Notes: generated from the sequence alone by a model not told the origin. Counted from the first letter of the stretch, positions 7,638 to 16,710 are shown. The stretch: 36,202 bases of DNA from JBJHBP01 sp050485645 (GCA_050485645.1 JBJHBT010000041.1:1-36202); one strand, 5' to 3'. Numbers and translations: made by a program.

Positions 7638-7689
7638 CGCGTCTCTCCGTTTTTCGCTGCGCATCCGTTCGCTGGCTGCGCCTGTATTG

Positions 7690-8613
7690 CTATGTGCGCC
7701 AGATGCGCGGCGCACTTGCGTTGCGGTGCAATAGCCCCGGCCGTATCGTTGCCCAGACCGATTCGAATGTTCGCTGCAGCTCGCTGGTCTGCCGCGCCAG
7801 CATGCGCACGATCAGCAGCTCGCCGGCCAGCGTAGCAGCGGCGATACCCTGTTCGAGTGAGCCGCGACGGGCCGACTCCGCTGCCACCAGGCCGGCGCGT
7901 GCGGCTGCGAGCAGACCGGCATCGGCCGGGTAGGCGTACAGGCTGCCGGTGACGGTGAAGCCACCCAGTCCCCAGGCTGCGCTCAGCAGCGGATCCTCGG
8001 CGTCACGCCAATGCAGTCTCTCCAGCAGCAACGGTCGCCCGTCGACGCGGATTTCGGTGCGCTGCAGCAGCGATCCGGAGAAGTAGCGGTCGCCGGATAA
8101 AGGCCGTCCCAGGGTGAGGGTTTCCCAGCCTGCGAACCGCGCGCCCTGCTCAAGGTCGATGCGGGTTGTAATCCGGGCATGGCTGCCGCCGAACAGGATC
8201 GTATCCAGTGGCAGCCACTCCAGCGACGCGCCCGCGGCGACGCGCAGCCACTGCGTCATCGAGCTGGTGGCCGGACTGCGGTAAAACTTGGTGGAAGCCG
8301 GTGTCGTCAACAGCACATTCGCGCCATTCCGTGCAGCTACATCCACTGACAGTTCGTCCCCGGCCGTGAGGCCGCCGGGCGGGTGCAGCAGGTAGACATG
8401 GCAGCAGTCACCTTCCGGATAGAACGGTCGTTGCAGATACAGTGGGCCGTGATGCCGGCGATCGATGATCACCGTGCGACTGCCGCGATGCTCGAAGGTC
8501 AGCCGGAGCGCGCCGCACCAGCCACGCGCGGGCCTGGCCTCGCGGCGCCGCATTGGCACGACGTTGGATGTGCTCTGTGCCCCGGCGGGCAGATTGTCCG
8601 CGGCCAGACTCAT
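7690..8613 (-). CDS. ureD: Urease accessory protein UreD (UreH)
   Basis: 307-residue scaffold that binds apo-urease first and recruits UreF and UreG; it contains the tunnel nickel follows to the active site. Recognised from LLHPPGGLTAGDELSVDV, the TTPASTKFYRS motif, WLPLDTILFGGS and the GRPLLLERL block. The ATG at 8613 shares its A with the stop of the upstream NicO-like gene (TGATG), giving coupling; the 38-residue extension would overlap that gene and is rejected. The first 30 residues are poorly conserved. Confidence 0.95.
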   Translation of the reverse strand: MSLAADNLPAGAQSTSNVVPMRRREARPARGWCGALRLTFEHRGSRTVIIDRRHHGPLYLQRPFYPEGDCCHVYLLHPPGGLTAGDELSVDVAARNGANVLLTTPASTKFYRSPATSSMTQWLRVAAGASLEWLPLDTILFGGSHARITTRIDLEQGARFAGWETLTLGRPLSGDRYFSGSLLQRTEIRVDGRPLLLERLHWRDAEDPLLSAAWGLGGFTVTGSLYAYPADAGLLAAARAGLVAAESARRGSLEQGIAAATLAGELLIVRMLARQTSELQRTFESVWATIRPGLLHRNASAPRIWRT

Positions 8614-9383
8614 CAGCCGCCGATCACTTCCAGCAGCAGCCAGGCACCGACCGTGATGGCGATCGCACCGATCGCGCCTCGCCACAGCGCACCGGCATAG
8701 AGGCCGGCGCGCGCGGTGCGGATGCACAGCGTTGCGAACACACGGGAGAATGCCAGCGCGCCGACCGCTACCCCGGCGCAGAAACAGAGCAGATAGACTG
8801 AGCTTTGCAGCCCGCTCTGGAAGCTGGTGAGCGGTATCAGCGCCAGCACCGCTGCCGACCCCGCGCCGCCGTGTAATGCACCCATCCAGATGCCGGCACG
8901 ACCGACCGACTTTGAACCCGGCGCAGCAGCCGAACCATCGCCAGGCGGCGCGACGGATGCGGACATGGCCGCGGACGTGCGTTCAGCCGGTATGGGATCG
9001 GTGGCATTGCAGGTCGCCTGCGTGGACTGATCCGCCAGGCTCAACACATCGGTGTTGCGCCACTGCGCATAGGCGCCACGCAATGCATGCGTGCCGATCG
9101 CCAGCAGCACCGCCGCCACCAGCAATTCGGCCCATTCGGCCAGCGCGGCCAGTCCCCACAGGCCGAGCCCCAGCACCAGGGATGCAATCAGGCACAGCGA
9201 CAGCGCATGGCCCAGTGCCCAGCGCGCGGCGTACTGGGTTGCCGATGCGGAGCGACTGTTCACCGCAAGCCCACCGATGGTGGCCAGATGATCGGCATCC
9301 AGCGCGTGTACCAGTCCAAACCAGAGTCCCAGCAGCACCGCGTAGACCCATGGCGCCGCCAACAGTGTTTCCGTTACGCTCAC
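8613..9383 (-). CDS. NicO/UreH-like nickel permease
   Basis: 256-residue membrane protein with about six hydrophobic helices. Helix I carries VHALDADHLATIGG (residues 25-38), the HAxDADH nickel-binding signature of NiCoT/NicO/UreH permeases, and a second motif GALHGGAGSAAVLAL near residue 168 resembles the helix-IV signature. A long Ser/Ala/Pro-rich loop (about 112-162) separates the halves. It starts with GTG at 9383 behind GGAGG, and lies between the urea transporter and urease genes, so nickel uptake for urease is the natural role. HupE/UreJ is the alternative family, but the DADH motif favours NicO/UreH. Confidence 0.85.
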   Translation of the reverse strand: MSVTETLLAAPWVYAVLLGLWFGLVHALDADHLATIGGLAVNSRSASATQYAARWALGHALSLCLIASLVLGLGLWGLAALAEWAELLVAAVLLAIGTHALRGAYAQWRNTDVLSLADQSTQATCNATDPIPAERTSAAMSASVAPPGDGSAAAPGSKSVGRAGIWMGALHGGAGSAAVLALIPLTSFQSGLQSSVYLLCFCAGVAVGALAFSRVFATLCIRTARAGLYAGALWRGAIGAIAITVGAWLLLEVIGG

Positions 9384-9405
9384 GAGCGTCCTCCATTCAA
9401 CAGAT

Positions 9406-10092
9406 TCATACCGACAGATGCGCCTTCACGACGTCGTCGCTGAGCTCGCTCATCGCCCCGCTCGCCACCACTCGCCCCTTGTCCAGCGCCACGAAGGTGT
9501 CACAGACGCGGCGCACGAAAGGCAGCTTCTGTTCCACCACCAGCACGGTCATTGCAAGGTCACGATTCAGCCGCCGTATCACGTCACCGATCTGCGTGAC
9601 GATGCTTGGCTGAATGCCTTCGGTCGGTTCGTCGAGAATCAGCATGCGCGGCTCCAGCACCAGTGCACGCCCGATCGCCAGCTGCTGCTGTTGACCACCT
9701 GACAGATCGCCACCGCGTCGGCGCAGCATGCTCTTCAGTACCGGGAACAGATCGAACACCAGCGGTGGGATCTGTGTTCGTCCGCCATGCAGGCCGGTGC
9801 GCAGGTTGTCCTCGACGGTGAGCAGGGGAAAGATCATCCGTCCCTGGGGTACGTAACCAATGCCCATGGCGGCGCGCTGTTCCGCCCGCATCGCGCCCAG
9901 GTTGCGGCCGTCGAACTGGATGGTGCCGGACTCGTGCGGGATCAGGCCCATCAGGCAGCCGAGCAGCGTGGTTTTGCCAACGCCGTTGCGGCCCACCAGG
10001 CTCATGCAGCTGCCGCCAGGCACCGTGAGATCGATGTCCCAGAGGGTGTGACTCTGGCCGTAGGATTGATTGAGTGTGTTGACTTCCAGCAT
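9406..10092 (-). CDS. urtE: Urea ABC transporter ATPase UrtE
   Basis: 228-residue ATPase of the branched-chain-amino-acid/urea class (LivF-like). Walker A GRNGVGKT at residues 34-41, signature LSGGQQQQLAIGRAL, Walker B LILDEP with the following TEGIQPS that is typical of UrtE/LivF, and the H-loop region in TVLVVEQKLPF. It pairs with UrtD to power urea import through UrtBC. It lies 5 nt after urtD. The order urtA-B-C-D-E directly ahead of ure genes makes urea the substrate rather than amino acids. Confidence 0.95.
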   Translation of the reverse strand: MLEVNTLNQSYGQSHTLWDIDLTVPGGSCMSLVGRNGVGKTTLLGCLMGLIPHESGTIQFDGRNLGAMRAEQRAAMGIGYVPQGRMIFPLLTVEDNLRTGLHGGRTQIPPLVFDLFPVLKSMLRRRGGDLSGGQQQQLAIGRALVLEPRMLILDEPTEGIQPSIVTQIGDVIRRLNRDLAMTVLVVEQKLPFVRRVCDTFVALDKGRVVASGAMSELSDDVVKAHLSV

Positions 10093-10097
10093 GCACT

Positions 10098-10985
10098 TCA
10101 GGCTCCGAGGTATACATCGATGACCTTCTGGTTGTTCTGCACGTCGTCCATGCTGCCTTCAGCCAGCACATGGCCCTCATGCAGTACGGTGACGCGGCGG
10201 GCGATGGAGCGCACGAACTCCATGTCGTGTTCGACGACCACCACCGAGCGTTGGCCGGCCAGTGCATTCAGCAGCGCGGCGGTGGCTTCACTTTCCTGGC
10301 GGCTCATCCCCGCCACCGGTTCGTCGACCAGCAGCAGACGCGGATCCTGCATCAGCAGCATGCCGATCTCCAGCCACTGCTTCTGGCCATGCGACAGGGA
10401 ACCGGCCGTGGTGCCGGCACGTGCCGTCAGGCCGATGGTTTCCAGTGTTGCGGCGACACGGTCACGCTCTTCGGCCGTGATGCGCTTGAACAGTGTGGGC
10501 CACACGCGCTTGTCCGGCAGCAGCGCGAGTTCCAGGTTCTCGACCACGCTGTGGCTTTCAAACACGGTGGGCTTCTGAAACTTGCGGCCGATACCTCGGG
10601 TGGCAATTTCCGGTTCGGTGAGCCTGAGCAGATCGATGTTCTCACCGAAGAATGCCTGGCCAGAATCCGGGCGCGTCTTGCCGGTGATGACGTCCATCAT
10701 CGTGGTCTTGCCGGCACCGTTCGGTCCGATGATGCAGCGCAGTTCACCCACGCTGACATACAGACTCAGCTCATTGAGCGCGCGAAAGCCGTCGAATGTG
10801 ACGGTGAGGCTGTCCAGATACAGGATGGAACCGTGCATGACGCCGGCGGCGGCATCATCTCCCGGTGTCCATGCCGTGGCCACGCCGGTTGCGCCGGTGG
10901 CGCCGTGGCGCGTTCCGGCAGTGGGTCCCATAGCCTCCGCATGCGCAGCGGGCGGTGGAGCGGTGGTCTGTGCCTGTTCAGGCAT
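10098..10985 (-). CDS. urtD: Urea ABC transporter ATPase UrtD
   Basis: 295 residues; LivG-like ATPase. Walker A GPNGAGKT at residues 87-94, signature SLSHGQKQWLEIGMLL, Walker B LLLVDEPVAGMS, H-loop VVVEHDMEFV. The SHGQKQWLEIG form of the signature is characteristic of UrtD. The ATG at 10985 overlaps urtC by 8 nt. The first 50 residues are a low-complexity Ala/Gly/Thr/Pro stretch absent from typical UrtD (about 250 aa), so an internal start at Met50 (10838) is possible. Confidence 0.93.
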   Translation of the reverse strand: MPEQAQTTAPPPAAHAEAMGPTAGTRHGATGATGVATAWTPGDDAAAGVMHGSILYLDSLTVTFDGFRALNELSLYVSVGELRCIIGPNGAGKTTMMDVITGKTRPDSGQAFFGENIDLLRLTEPEIATRGIGRKFQKPTVFESHSVVENLELALLPDKRVWPTLFKRITAEERDRVAATLETIGLTARAGTTAGSLSHGQKQWLEIGMLLMQDPRLLLVDEPVAGMSRQESEATAALLNALAGQRSVVVVEHDMEFVRSIARRVTVLHEGHVLAEGSMDDVQNNQKVIDVYLGA

Positions 10986-12156
10986 GACGCACGCCTTTTA
11001 CACGTTCGGCCGCGTTTTTCAGCCAGCCGCGAATCCTGCCGGGCAGTTTGCGCAGCTGTCCGCGCTGCTGATACAGCGCCTTCAGCTGTGCGCCCGATCC
11101 GACGAGGCCCTTGGGCATGGCCACCGTGACGAGCACGAACAGGGCGCCCAGCGCGAACAGCCACAGATCAGGCATCAGCACCGTGAAGCGGGTTTTCGCA
11201 TAGTTCACCACCACTGCACCCAGTGCCGCGCCATACAGCGTCGCGCGACCACCCAGCGCTACCCAGACCACGAGCTCGATCGAGTTCAGCGGTTGGAATT
11301 CATTGGGGTTGATGATGCCCACCTGCGGCACGTACAGCGCGCCGGCTATGCCGGCCAGTACCGCCGAGACCGTGAAGATCCACACCTTGAAGTGCTCCAC
11401 GCGATAGCCGATGAAGCGTGCCCGGTCTTCGGCGTCGCGCACCGCAACCAGCACACTGCCGAGCTTGGATGTCACCACATAGCGGCAAAGCAGATAGCCG
11501 GCTGCCAGCGCCACGGCCGATGCCACGAATAGTCCGGCGCGCGTGCTCGCCGACTGCAGGCTGGAGCCCATGATGTCCTTGAAGTCGGTAAGGCCGTTGT
11601 TGCCACCGAAGCCGAGTTCATTGCGGAAGAACGCCAGCATCAACGCGAACGTGAGCGCCTGCGACATGATGGAGAAGTAGACGCCGGTGACACGTGAGCG
11701 GAATGCCAGCCACGCGAACGCGAACGCGAGCACACCGGGCACCACCATGATCATCAGCGCCGTAAACCAGAACTGATCAAAGCCCAGCCAGTACCATGGC
11801 AGCCCGTCCCAGTTCAGGAACACCATGAAGTCCGGCAGTTCCGGGTGGCCGTACACGCCGCGCGTCCCGATCTGACGCATCAGATACATGCCCATCGCGT
11901 AGCCACCCAGCGCGAAGAACGCGGCATGGCACAGACTCAGGATGCCGCAGTAACCCCACACCAGATCCAGCGCCACCGCCAGCAGCGCGTAACACAGGTA
12001 CTTGCCCAGCAGTGCCACGGTGTAGGAACTGATGTGGAACGGCGATTCCGGTGGCACGTACAGGTTGCACACCGGCACGATCACCGCGGCCAGCGCGAGG
12101 ATCGTTAGCAGCACAATGCCGCCGCGATCGTGACTCAGCAGTCGGAAGGTGAGCAT
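10978..12156 (-). CDS. urtC: Urea ABC transporter permease UrtC
   Basis: 392-residue inner-membrane permease (LivM-like) with eight to ten hydrophobic helices. Characteristic blocks are VWGYCGILSLCHAAFFALGGYAMGMY cut at about residues 65-90 and the cytoplasmic coupling region with VRDAEDRARFIGYRVEHFK. It forms the heterodimeric channel with UrtB. The ATG at 12156 lies 4 nt after the urtB stop; the longer reading runs back into urtB in another frame and is rejected. A basic C-terminal tail (KLPGRIRGWLKNAAERVKG) follows the last helix. Confidence 0.94.
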   Translation of the reverse strand: MLTFRLLSHDRGGIVLLTILALAAVIVPVCNLYVPPESPFHISSYTVALLGKYLCYALLAVALDLVWGYCGILSLCHAAFFALGGYAMGMYLMRQIGTRGVYGHPELPDFMVFLNWDGLPWYWLGFDQFWFTALMIMVVPGVLAFAFAWLAFRSRVTGVYFSIMSQALTFALMLAFFRNELGFGGNNGLTDFKDIMGSSLQSASTRAGLFVASAVALAAGYLLCRYVVTSKLGSVLVAVRDAEDRARFIGYRVEHFKVWIFTVSAVLAGIAGALYVPQVGIINPNEFQPLNSIELVVWVALGGRATLYGAALGAVVVNYAKTRFTVLMPDLWLFALGALFVLVTVAMPKGLVGSGAQLKALYQQRGQLRKLPGRIRGWLKNAAERVKGVRHA

Positions 12157-12160
12157 TCGG

Positions 12161-13861
12161 TCAGTTCTCCGCCGCACGGCCCTTCTGCGGGAACATGCCG
12201 CGCGGCCGCTTCTGAATGAACAGGATGATGAAGATGAGCACCAGGATCTTGGCGACCACCGCACCGGCAAACGGCTCGATCAGCTTATTGGCGACGCCCA
12301 GCGTGAGGCCACTGACCAGCGTGCCCCACAGGTTGCCGACACCGCCGAACACCACCACCATGAATGAGTCGACGATGTAGGCCTGCCCCAGGTTGGGTCC
12401 GACATTGGTGATCTGCGCGAGCGCGACGCCGGCCACGCCGGCGATGCCCGAACCCAGGCCGAACGTGAGCGCGTCGACGCGTGCCGAGCGGATGCCCATG
12501 GCACGCGCCATGGCGCGGTTCTGCGTCACCGCACGCATTTCAAGGCCAAGCCGCGTACGGCGCAGCACAACGAACAGCAGCGCGAAGACGATCAGACTGA
12601 ACAGCAGGATGTAAAGCCGGTTGTAGGTGATATCCAGGCCCGGCACGATCTCCCACGATCCGGACAGCCAGCTCGGTGACACCACGGGGCGATTCAGTGG
12701 TGAGAAGATCGAGCGCACCGCCTGCTGCAGAATCAGGCTGACCCCGAAGGTGGCCAGCAGCGTTTCCAGCGGCCGGCCATACAGAAACTGCACGATGCCG
12801 CGTTCGATGGCGACGCCCACCAGACCCGAGACCAGAAACGCCGCCGGTATCGCGAGCAGCAGCGCCATCGTCAGCTGGCCCGGAAACAGCTGCTGTATCA
12901 CGAAGGTGGTGTAGGCGCCGAGCATGATCAGCTCGCCATGCGCCATGTTGATCACGCCCATGATGCCGAACGTGATTGCAAGTCCAATGGCGGCGAGCGC
13001 CAGAATCGAACCCAGGCTCAGTCCGAAAAATATCGTCTGGACCACCTCGTAGTTGGCCTGCTTGCGGAGGATCTCCTCCAGCGCCGCGTCGGCCGCTGCA
13101 CGTGTCTGCGTGTCGATGCCTTCGTCATTGGCGATGCGTGTCAGACGCGTCCGCACATGGCTGCGCATCTGACCGCGCACGGCTTCGATCGCCGCCAGGC
13201 GTACGGTGTTGTCCTCGTCCATCAGTCGCATCGATGCAAGCGCGACTTGCAGTTCGCGTGCAACGCGTGCGTTGTCTTCGGTCTCGAGCATGGACTGAAG
13301 CACCGGTACGAGTTCGACGTCGCCGGCACGGGCAACTCCGCGAATCGCCTCGATGCGGCGTCGCGGATCGTCCTGACCAAGCTCCAGAGCGGCGATGACC
13401 TCGCGCAGGGTGCTGCGCAGGGCGTTGTTCACGCCGATGCGCGAGACCTCGCGGCGACCCGCCTCGCCGGCTGACTCATCGGTGGTCGGATCGCGCAGAG
13501 AGAATCCGTCGGCGGTGCTGGTGGCGATGACCACGCGGCCATCGGCGCGTGTGGTGTAGAGCTGGCCTTCCAGCAGTGCGCCGAGTACGCGCAGCACGGC
13601 GTTGTGCTCGATGCGGGCCAGCGCACGCGCGGCGTCGGCCCGCTCGTTGAATGAATCGGCGCTGCCCAGAGCGGCCAGCGCGGCGTGAAATGCGTCGTTA
13701 GAGGTGTCGGTGAACTGTTCGGCATCATCGTCCTGGAAATCGTCGGCGATTGCGCTGGCGGCTGGCATCAGCAAGGCCAGCACGATACAGATCGTCGCAG
13801 GAATCAGAATGCGTGAACGGGCGAAAAGCTTTGCCGTTTCTCGCGGCAACCGGGCTATCAA
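12161..13861 (-). CDS. urtB: Urea ABC transporter permease UrtB with periplasmic domain
   Basis: 566 residues. A signal peptide (about 1-39, cleavage near AIA/DD) is followed by a helical, HEAT-like periplasmic domain of about 225 residues, then the LivH-like permease from about residue 268 with GIMGVINMAHGELIMLG, the family's conserved loop. The long N-terminal domain is the usual form of proteobacterial UrtB and sets it apart from plain LivH. The start is TTG at 13861, supported by GGAGG 8 nt upstream and an intact signal peptide. A strong hairpin abuts this ribosome site. Confidence 0.93.
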   Translation of the reverse strand: MIARLPRETAKLFARSRILIPATICIVLALLMPAASAIADDFQDDDAEQFTDTSNDAFHAALAALGSADSFNERADAARALARIEHNAVLRVLGALLEGQLYTTRADGRVVIATSTADGFSLRDPTTDESAGEAGRREVSRIGVNNALRSTLREVIAALELGQDDPRRRIEAIRGVARAGDVELVPVLQSMLETEDNARVARELQVALASMRLMDEDNTVRLAAIEAVRGQMRSHVRTRLTRIANDEGIDTQTRAAADAALEEILRKQANYEVVQTIFFGLSLGSILALAAIGLAITFGIMGVINMAHGELIMLGAYTTFVIQQLFPGQLTMALLLAIPAAFLVSGLVGVAIERGIVQFLYGRPLETLLATFGVSLILQQAVRSIFSPLNRPVVSPSWLSGSWEIVPGLDITYNRLYILLFSLIVFALLFVVLRRTRLGLEMRAVTQNRAMARAMGIRSARVDALTFGLGSGIAGVAGVALAQITNVGPNLGQAYIVDSFMVVVFGGVGNLWGTLVSGLTLGVANKLIEPFAGAVVAKILVLIFIILFIQKRPRGMFPQKGRAAEN

Positions 13862-13874
13862 GCGTACGTCCTCC

Positions 13875-13914
13875 GGTGGGCGGGCCGGCTCATCCTTGAG
13901 CCGGCCTGCCCACC
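13875..13914 (-). promoter_or_regulatory. 18-bp stem-loop between urtA and urtB
   Basis: GGTGGGCGGGCCGGCTCA (13875-13892) pairs with 13897-13914 at 17 of 18 positions across a TCCT loop. No T tract follows, so it is not a standard terminator. Its base touches the urtB ribosome site (13870-13874). It should protect the 3' end of the porin-urtA message and lower downstream expression, fitting the higher demand for binding protein. Confidence 0.7.
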
Positions 13915-13978
13915 ACTGCCAACAAAGAATGCGGTCTGGCGATCACGGATTGCAGGTGCCACCAGAGCGCAACAGCAA

Positions 13979-15286
13979 TCACTCGTAGTTCTGGCCCGAG
14001 CACTGCCCGGTGCGGACGTTGTAGTTGCCGCATGACAGTGGCGGCATCCAGTCAGCGGTGATATCACGCGAACCGGGCAGGAAGTCCGACCACGCGTCGC
14101 CGACCACGGTGCCGCGTGTCTGCCACACCACATCGAACTGTCCGTCGTCCTGGATTTCACCGATGAACACCGGTTTGGTGATGTGATGATTGGGCATCAT
14201 CGTCGCAACACCGCCAGTGAGGTTCGGTACCGATACGCCGATGATGGCCTCCTGCACCGCTGTGGGATCGGTGGTGCCGGCTTTCTCCACCGCCTCGACC
14301 CACATGTTGAAGCCGATGTAATGCGCTTCCATCGGGTCATTCGTCACGCGATTCGAATCGCCGATGAAACCCAGCCAGTCATCGATGAAGGTGTCGTTCA
14401 CGTCGGTCTCGATGCTCATGAAGTAGTTCCAGGCAGCCAGGTGGCCCACCAGCGGGCCGGTATCGATGCCGGACAGTTCCTCCTCACCCACCGAGAACGC
14501 CACCACCGGAATGTCTTCGGCGGAAATGCCCTGGTTGCCGAGTTCGATGTAGAACGGCACGTTGGCATCGCCGTTGATCGTGGACACCACGGCGGTCTTC
14601 TTGCCGGCCGATCCGAAGCGGCGGATCTCGGCGATGATCGACTGCCAATCGGAATGACCGAAAGGCGTGTAGTTGATCATGATGTCGGCATCTTCCACGC
14701 CATGCGACTTGAGGTAAGCTTCGAGGATGCGGTTGGTGGTACGCGGGTACACATAGTCGGTGCCCGCGAGTACCCAGCGTTCAACACCGAGCTCGTTCAT
14801 CAGGTAGTCCACCGCTGGAATGGCCTGCTGATTCGGCGCCGCACCGGTGTAGAACACGTTGCGCGAAGATTCCTCGCCTTCGTACTGCACCGGATAGAAC
14901 AAGAGACCGTTCAGCTCTTCGAATACCGGCAGCACGGCCTTGCGCGACACGGACGTCCAGCAGCCGAACACGGCGGCCACACCGTGCACCTGAAGCAGTT
15001 CACGGGCGCGCTCCGCGAACAGAGGCCAGTCGGAGGCCGGGTCCACCACCACCGCTTCCAGCTGCTTGCCGAGCAGGCCCCCGGCAGCGTTCTGCCGTTC
15101 GATGAGCATCAGCATGGTGTCTTTCAGCGTGGTCTCACTGATGGCCATGGTGCCGGACAGTGAGTGCAGAATGCCCACCTTGATGGTGTCTTCGGCGCTG
15201 GCATTCGTTGCTGCGCCGAAGGTCGCGGCGGCCGTCGTCAGCAATACCGCCAGCGCATTGAAAAACTTCCGTCGTCCCTTTCTCAT
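13979..15286 (-). CDS. urtA: Urea-binding protein UrtA
   Basis: 435-residue periplasmic solute-binding protein (type I fold), recognised from KVGILHSLSGTMAISET at the mature N-terminus, the GGLLGKQLEAVVVDPASDW block, VFGCWTSVSRKAVLPVFE and LLFYPVQYEGEESS, all UrtA hallmarks distinguishing it from LivK. The signal peptide has a twin-arginine-like GRRKFFNAL ahead of the hydrophobic core, cleavage near ASA-31/E-32, so Tat export is possible. The ATG at 15286 has AGGAGGA upstream. Two cysteines near the end (CGNYNVRTGQC) may form a disulfide. Confidence 0.96.
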   Translation of the reverse strand: MRKGRRKFFNALAVLLTTAAATFGAATNASAEDTIKVGILHSLSGTMAISETTLKDTMLMLIERQNAAGGLLGKQLEAVVVDPASDWPLFAERARELLQVHGVAAVFGCWTSVSRKAVLPVFEELNGLLFYPVQYEGEESSRNVFYTGAAPNQQAIPAVDYLMNELGVERWVLAGTDYVYPRTTNRILEAYLKSHGVEDADIMINYTPFGHSDWQSIIAEIRRFGSAGKKTAVVSTINGDANVPFYIELGNQGISAEDIPVVAFSVGEEELSGIDTGPLVGHLAAWNYFMSIETDVNDTFIDDWLGFIGDSNRVTNDPMEAHYIGFNMWVEAVEKAGTTDPTAVQEAIIGVSVPNLTGGVATMMPNHHITKPVFIGEIQDDGQFDVVWQTRGTVVGDAWSDFLPGSRDITADWMPPLSCGNYNVRTGQCSGQNYE

Positions 15287-15310
15287 GATGTTCCTCCTGT
15301 GAAGATTTCG

Positions 15311-15334
15311 TGCCGGTGCACGTCAGCACCGGCA
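15311..15334 (-). promoter_or_regulatory. 9-bp stem-loop between porin and urtA
   Basis: TGCCGGTGC (15311-15319), loop ACGTCA, GCACCGGCA (15326-15334): a perfect stem in the 90-bp porin-urtA gap with no T tract. Likely an mRNA-processing or 3'-protecting hairpin that sets the porin:urtA ratio. Confidence 0.55.
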
Positions 15335-15376
15335 AGGATTCGTGATGCTGTTGTCGATGCGAATGAGTGCATGTGG

Positions 15377-16537
15377 CTAGATCTGAACCTGGACGCCGAA
15401 CGAAACGGTTCTCACGTCGGCACCGGGCATGCCGGTGAGGTTTGCGTCTCCTTTGCTGTAGTTGAGATTCAGGCGCGCGTTGTGACCGCGAATGACGAAG
15501 TTGATGCCGGCCTCGGAGAGGTCGCTGTTCGGGCCGGAGCTGGGCGAGTTCTTCGTGTATCGCAGGTAGGGCTGGTAGCGCATGGCCGTGCTGCCTGGCA
15601 GCAGATAGGCGGCGGTCATGAAGTACGACTTGCCGTCGAACAGACAGAAGCAGTCGGGATCGGCCAGTGCGGCCGGTGCGAGATCGGCGTCAAACCTCTT
15701 GTATTCGCCTTCCAGCGTGAAGGCGGCGCCAGCGCCGAGCACCTTCTCGAACAGAAAGTCCACGATGGTGGCGCTGAAATCGGCCGGGTTCGCCGCGGTG
15801 CCTGTGCCATCCTTCTGCGACTGGTAGGCCAGTCCCACGGTGAAGATGTCTCCGCCCTCACCGAAGTAGGTGCTGCTGGTGTAGTAGGCGGGATTGGCCT
15901 CCATGTTCAGGAAGTTGTAGGCCAGCCGGGTGGCGAACAGCACATTGTCGCTCTGGTTCGGTCCACCGTCGACGCCATCGAAGACGCCGAACGCGTACTG
16001 GAATTTATCGGCTGATCCCCAGAACGTGACGCCGTCGTCGCGGCCGAATACGCCGGCCTGCCCGGTCTGGTCGGACGGCAGTAGTGGCACGGTGTACTGG
16101 TTCCACGAAAGCCCGTAGTACGGCCCGTTCATCTCGATCCGGTCGGCGGGCGTGAGCATGCGTCCGACCCAGATGTTGAATGCGGGAGAGAACTCGAACT
16201 GTGCGATGGCATCGAGAACATCGATGCTGCCGCCGATGCGCTCGGTATTGAACGTGAACTTCACGTTTTCATGCGCCTGACCGCTGACGTACAGACGGAT
16301 GCTGTAAAGATCGAAGTCGGTGGAGCTGCCACCGTCCGGTGCCGCGTACTGAGTGCTCGACATGCCGGCCCGGAGGCCGCCGCCAAAGCTCACCCAGCGC
16401 GTGTCATCGATCTCGATGGTGCCTGCCGAAAACGCCGCTGGTGAGATGAATGCCGCGGCAATGGAGATGGCCGAGGCGATACACAGATGCGATCGTGCTG
16501 CTCTCAGTCGCTGTGAGAGTGGAGTCCTGTCCTTCAT
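15377..16537 (-). CDS. Outer-membrane porin of the urea operon
   Basis: 386 residues. Signal peptide 1-38 (cleavage FSA-38/G-39), then a protein made of alternating-polarity strands with frequent aromatic girdle residues, ending in QVQI. The features match porins of the phosphate-selective O/P-like or general trimeric class; I cannot fix the strand number. A closely spaced Cys pair (DPDCFCLFDG, about residue 293) is unusual for a porin. As first gene after the sigma-54/NtrC control region and directly ahead of urtA, it probably serves urea or short-amide passage under nitrogen limitation. Start ATG 16537 follows AAAGGAAG. Confidence 0.85.
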   Translation of the reverse strand: MKDRTPLSQRLRAARSHLCIASAISIAAAFISPAAFSAGTIEIDDTRWVSFGGGLRAGMSSTQYAAPDGGSSTDFDLYSIRLYVSGQAHENVKFTFNTERIGGSIDVLDAIAQFEFSPAFNIWVGRMLTPADRIEMNGPYYGLSWNQYTVPLLPSDQTGQAGVFGRDDGVTFWGSADKFQYAFGVFDGVDGGPNQSDNVLFATRLAYNFLNMEANPAYYTSSTYFGEGGDIFTVGLAYQSQKDGTGTAANPADFSATIVDFLFEKVLGAGAAFTLEGEYKRFDADLAPAALADPDCFCLFDGKSYFMTAAYLLPGSTAMRYQPYLRYTKNSPSSGPNSDLSEAGINFVIRGHNARLNLNYSKGDANLTGMPGADVRTVSFGVQVQI

Positions 16538-16629
16538 TCCTGCTTCCTTTATTCATGCCGGTGCAAGGCGATGCCGGCGTTGGTTGTTTGTGCCCAGATC
16601 TGCTTCGCAACAAATCTGTAACTTCGCAA

Positions 16630-16645
16630 AGCAATATGTATGCCA
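16630..16645 (-). promoter_or_regulatory. Sigma-54 promoter of the urea uptake/urease operon
   Basis: Minus strand TGGCATACATATTGCT: -24 GG at 16644-16643, -12 GC at 16632-16631, exact 10-nt gap; one mismatch (TGGCAT for TGGCAC). Predicted start near 16619, leader about 82 nt to the porin ATG. Confidence 0.8.
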
Positions 16646-16710
16646 GCGATGAATTCGCGTGTGGCCGCGGGGTTGCGAACGCGTAGACGTTCAGCGCGCA
16701 CGTTCGGTGC

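Noticed and set aside
9406..15286. Branched-chain amino acid (liv) transporter reading of the ABC genes
   Set aside because: The binding protein has UrtA-specific blocks, UrtB has its long periplasmic domain, and the genes run directly into a complete urease cluster.
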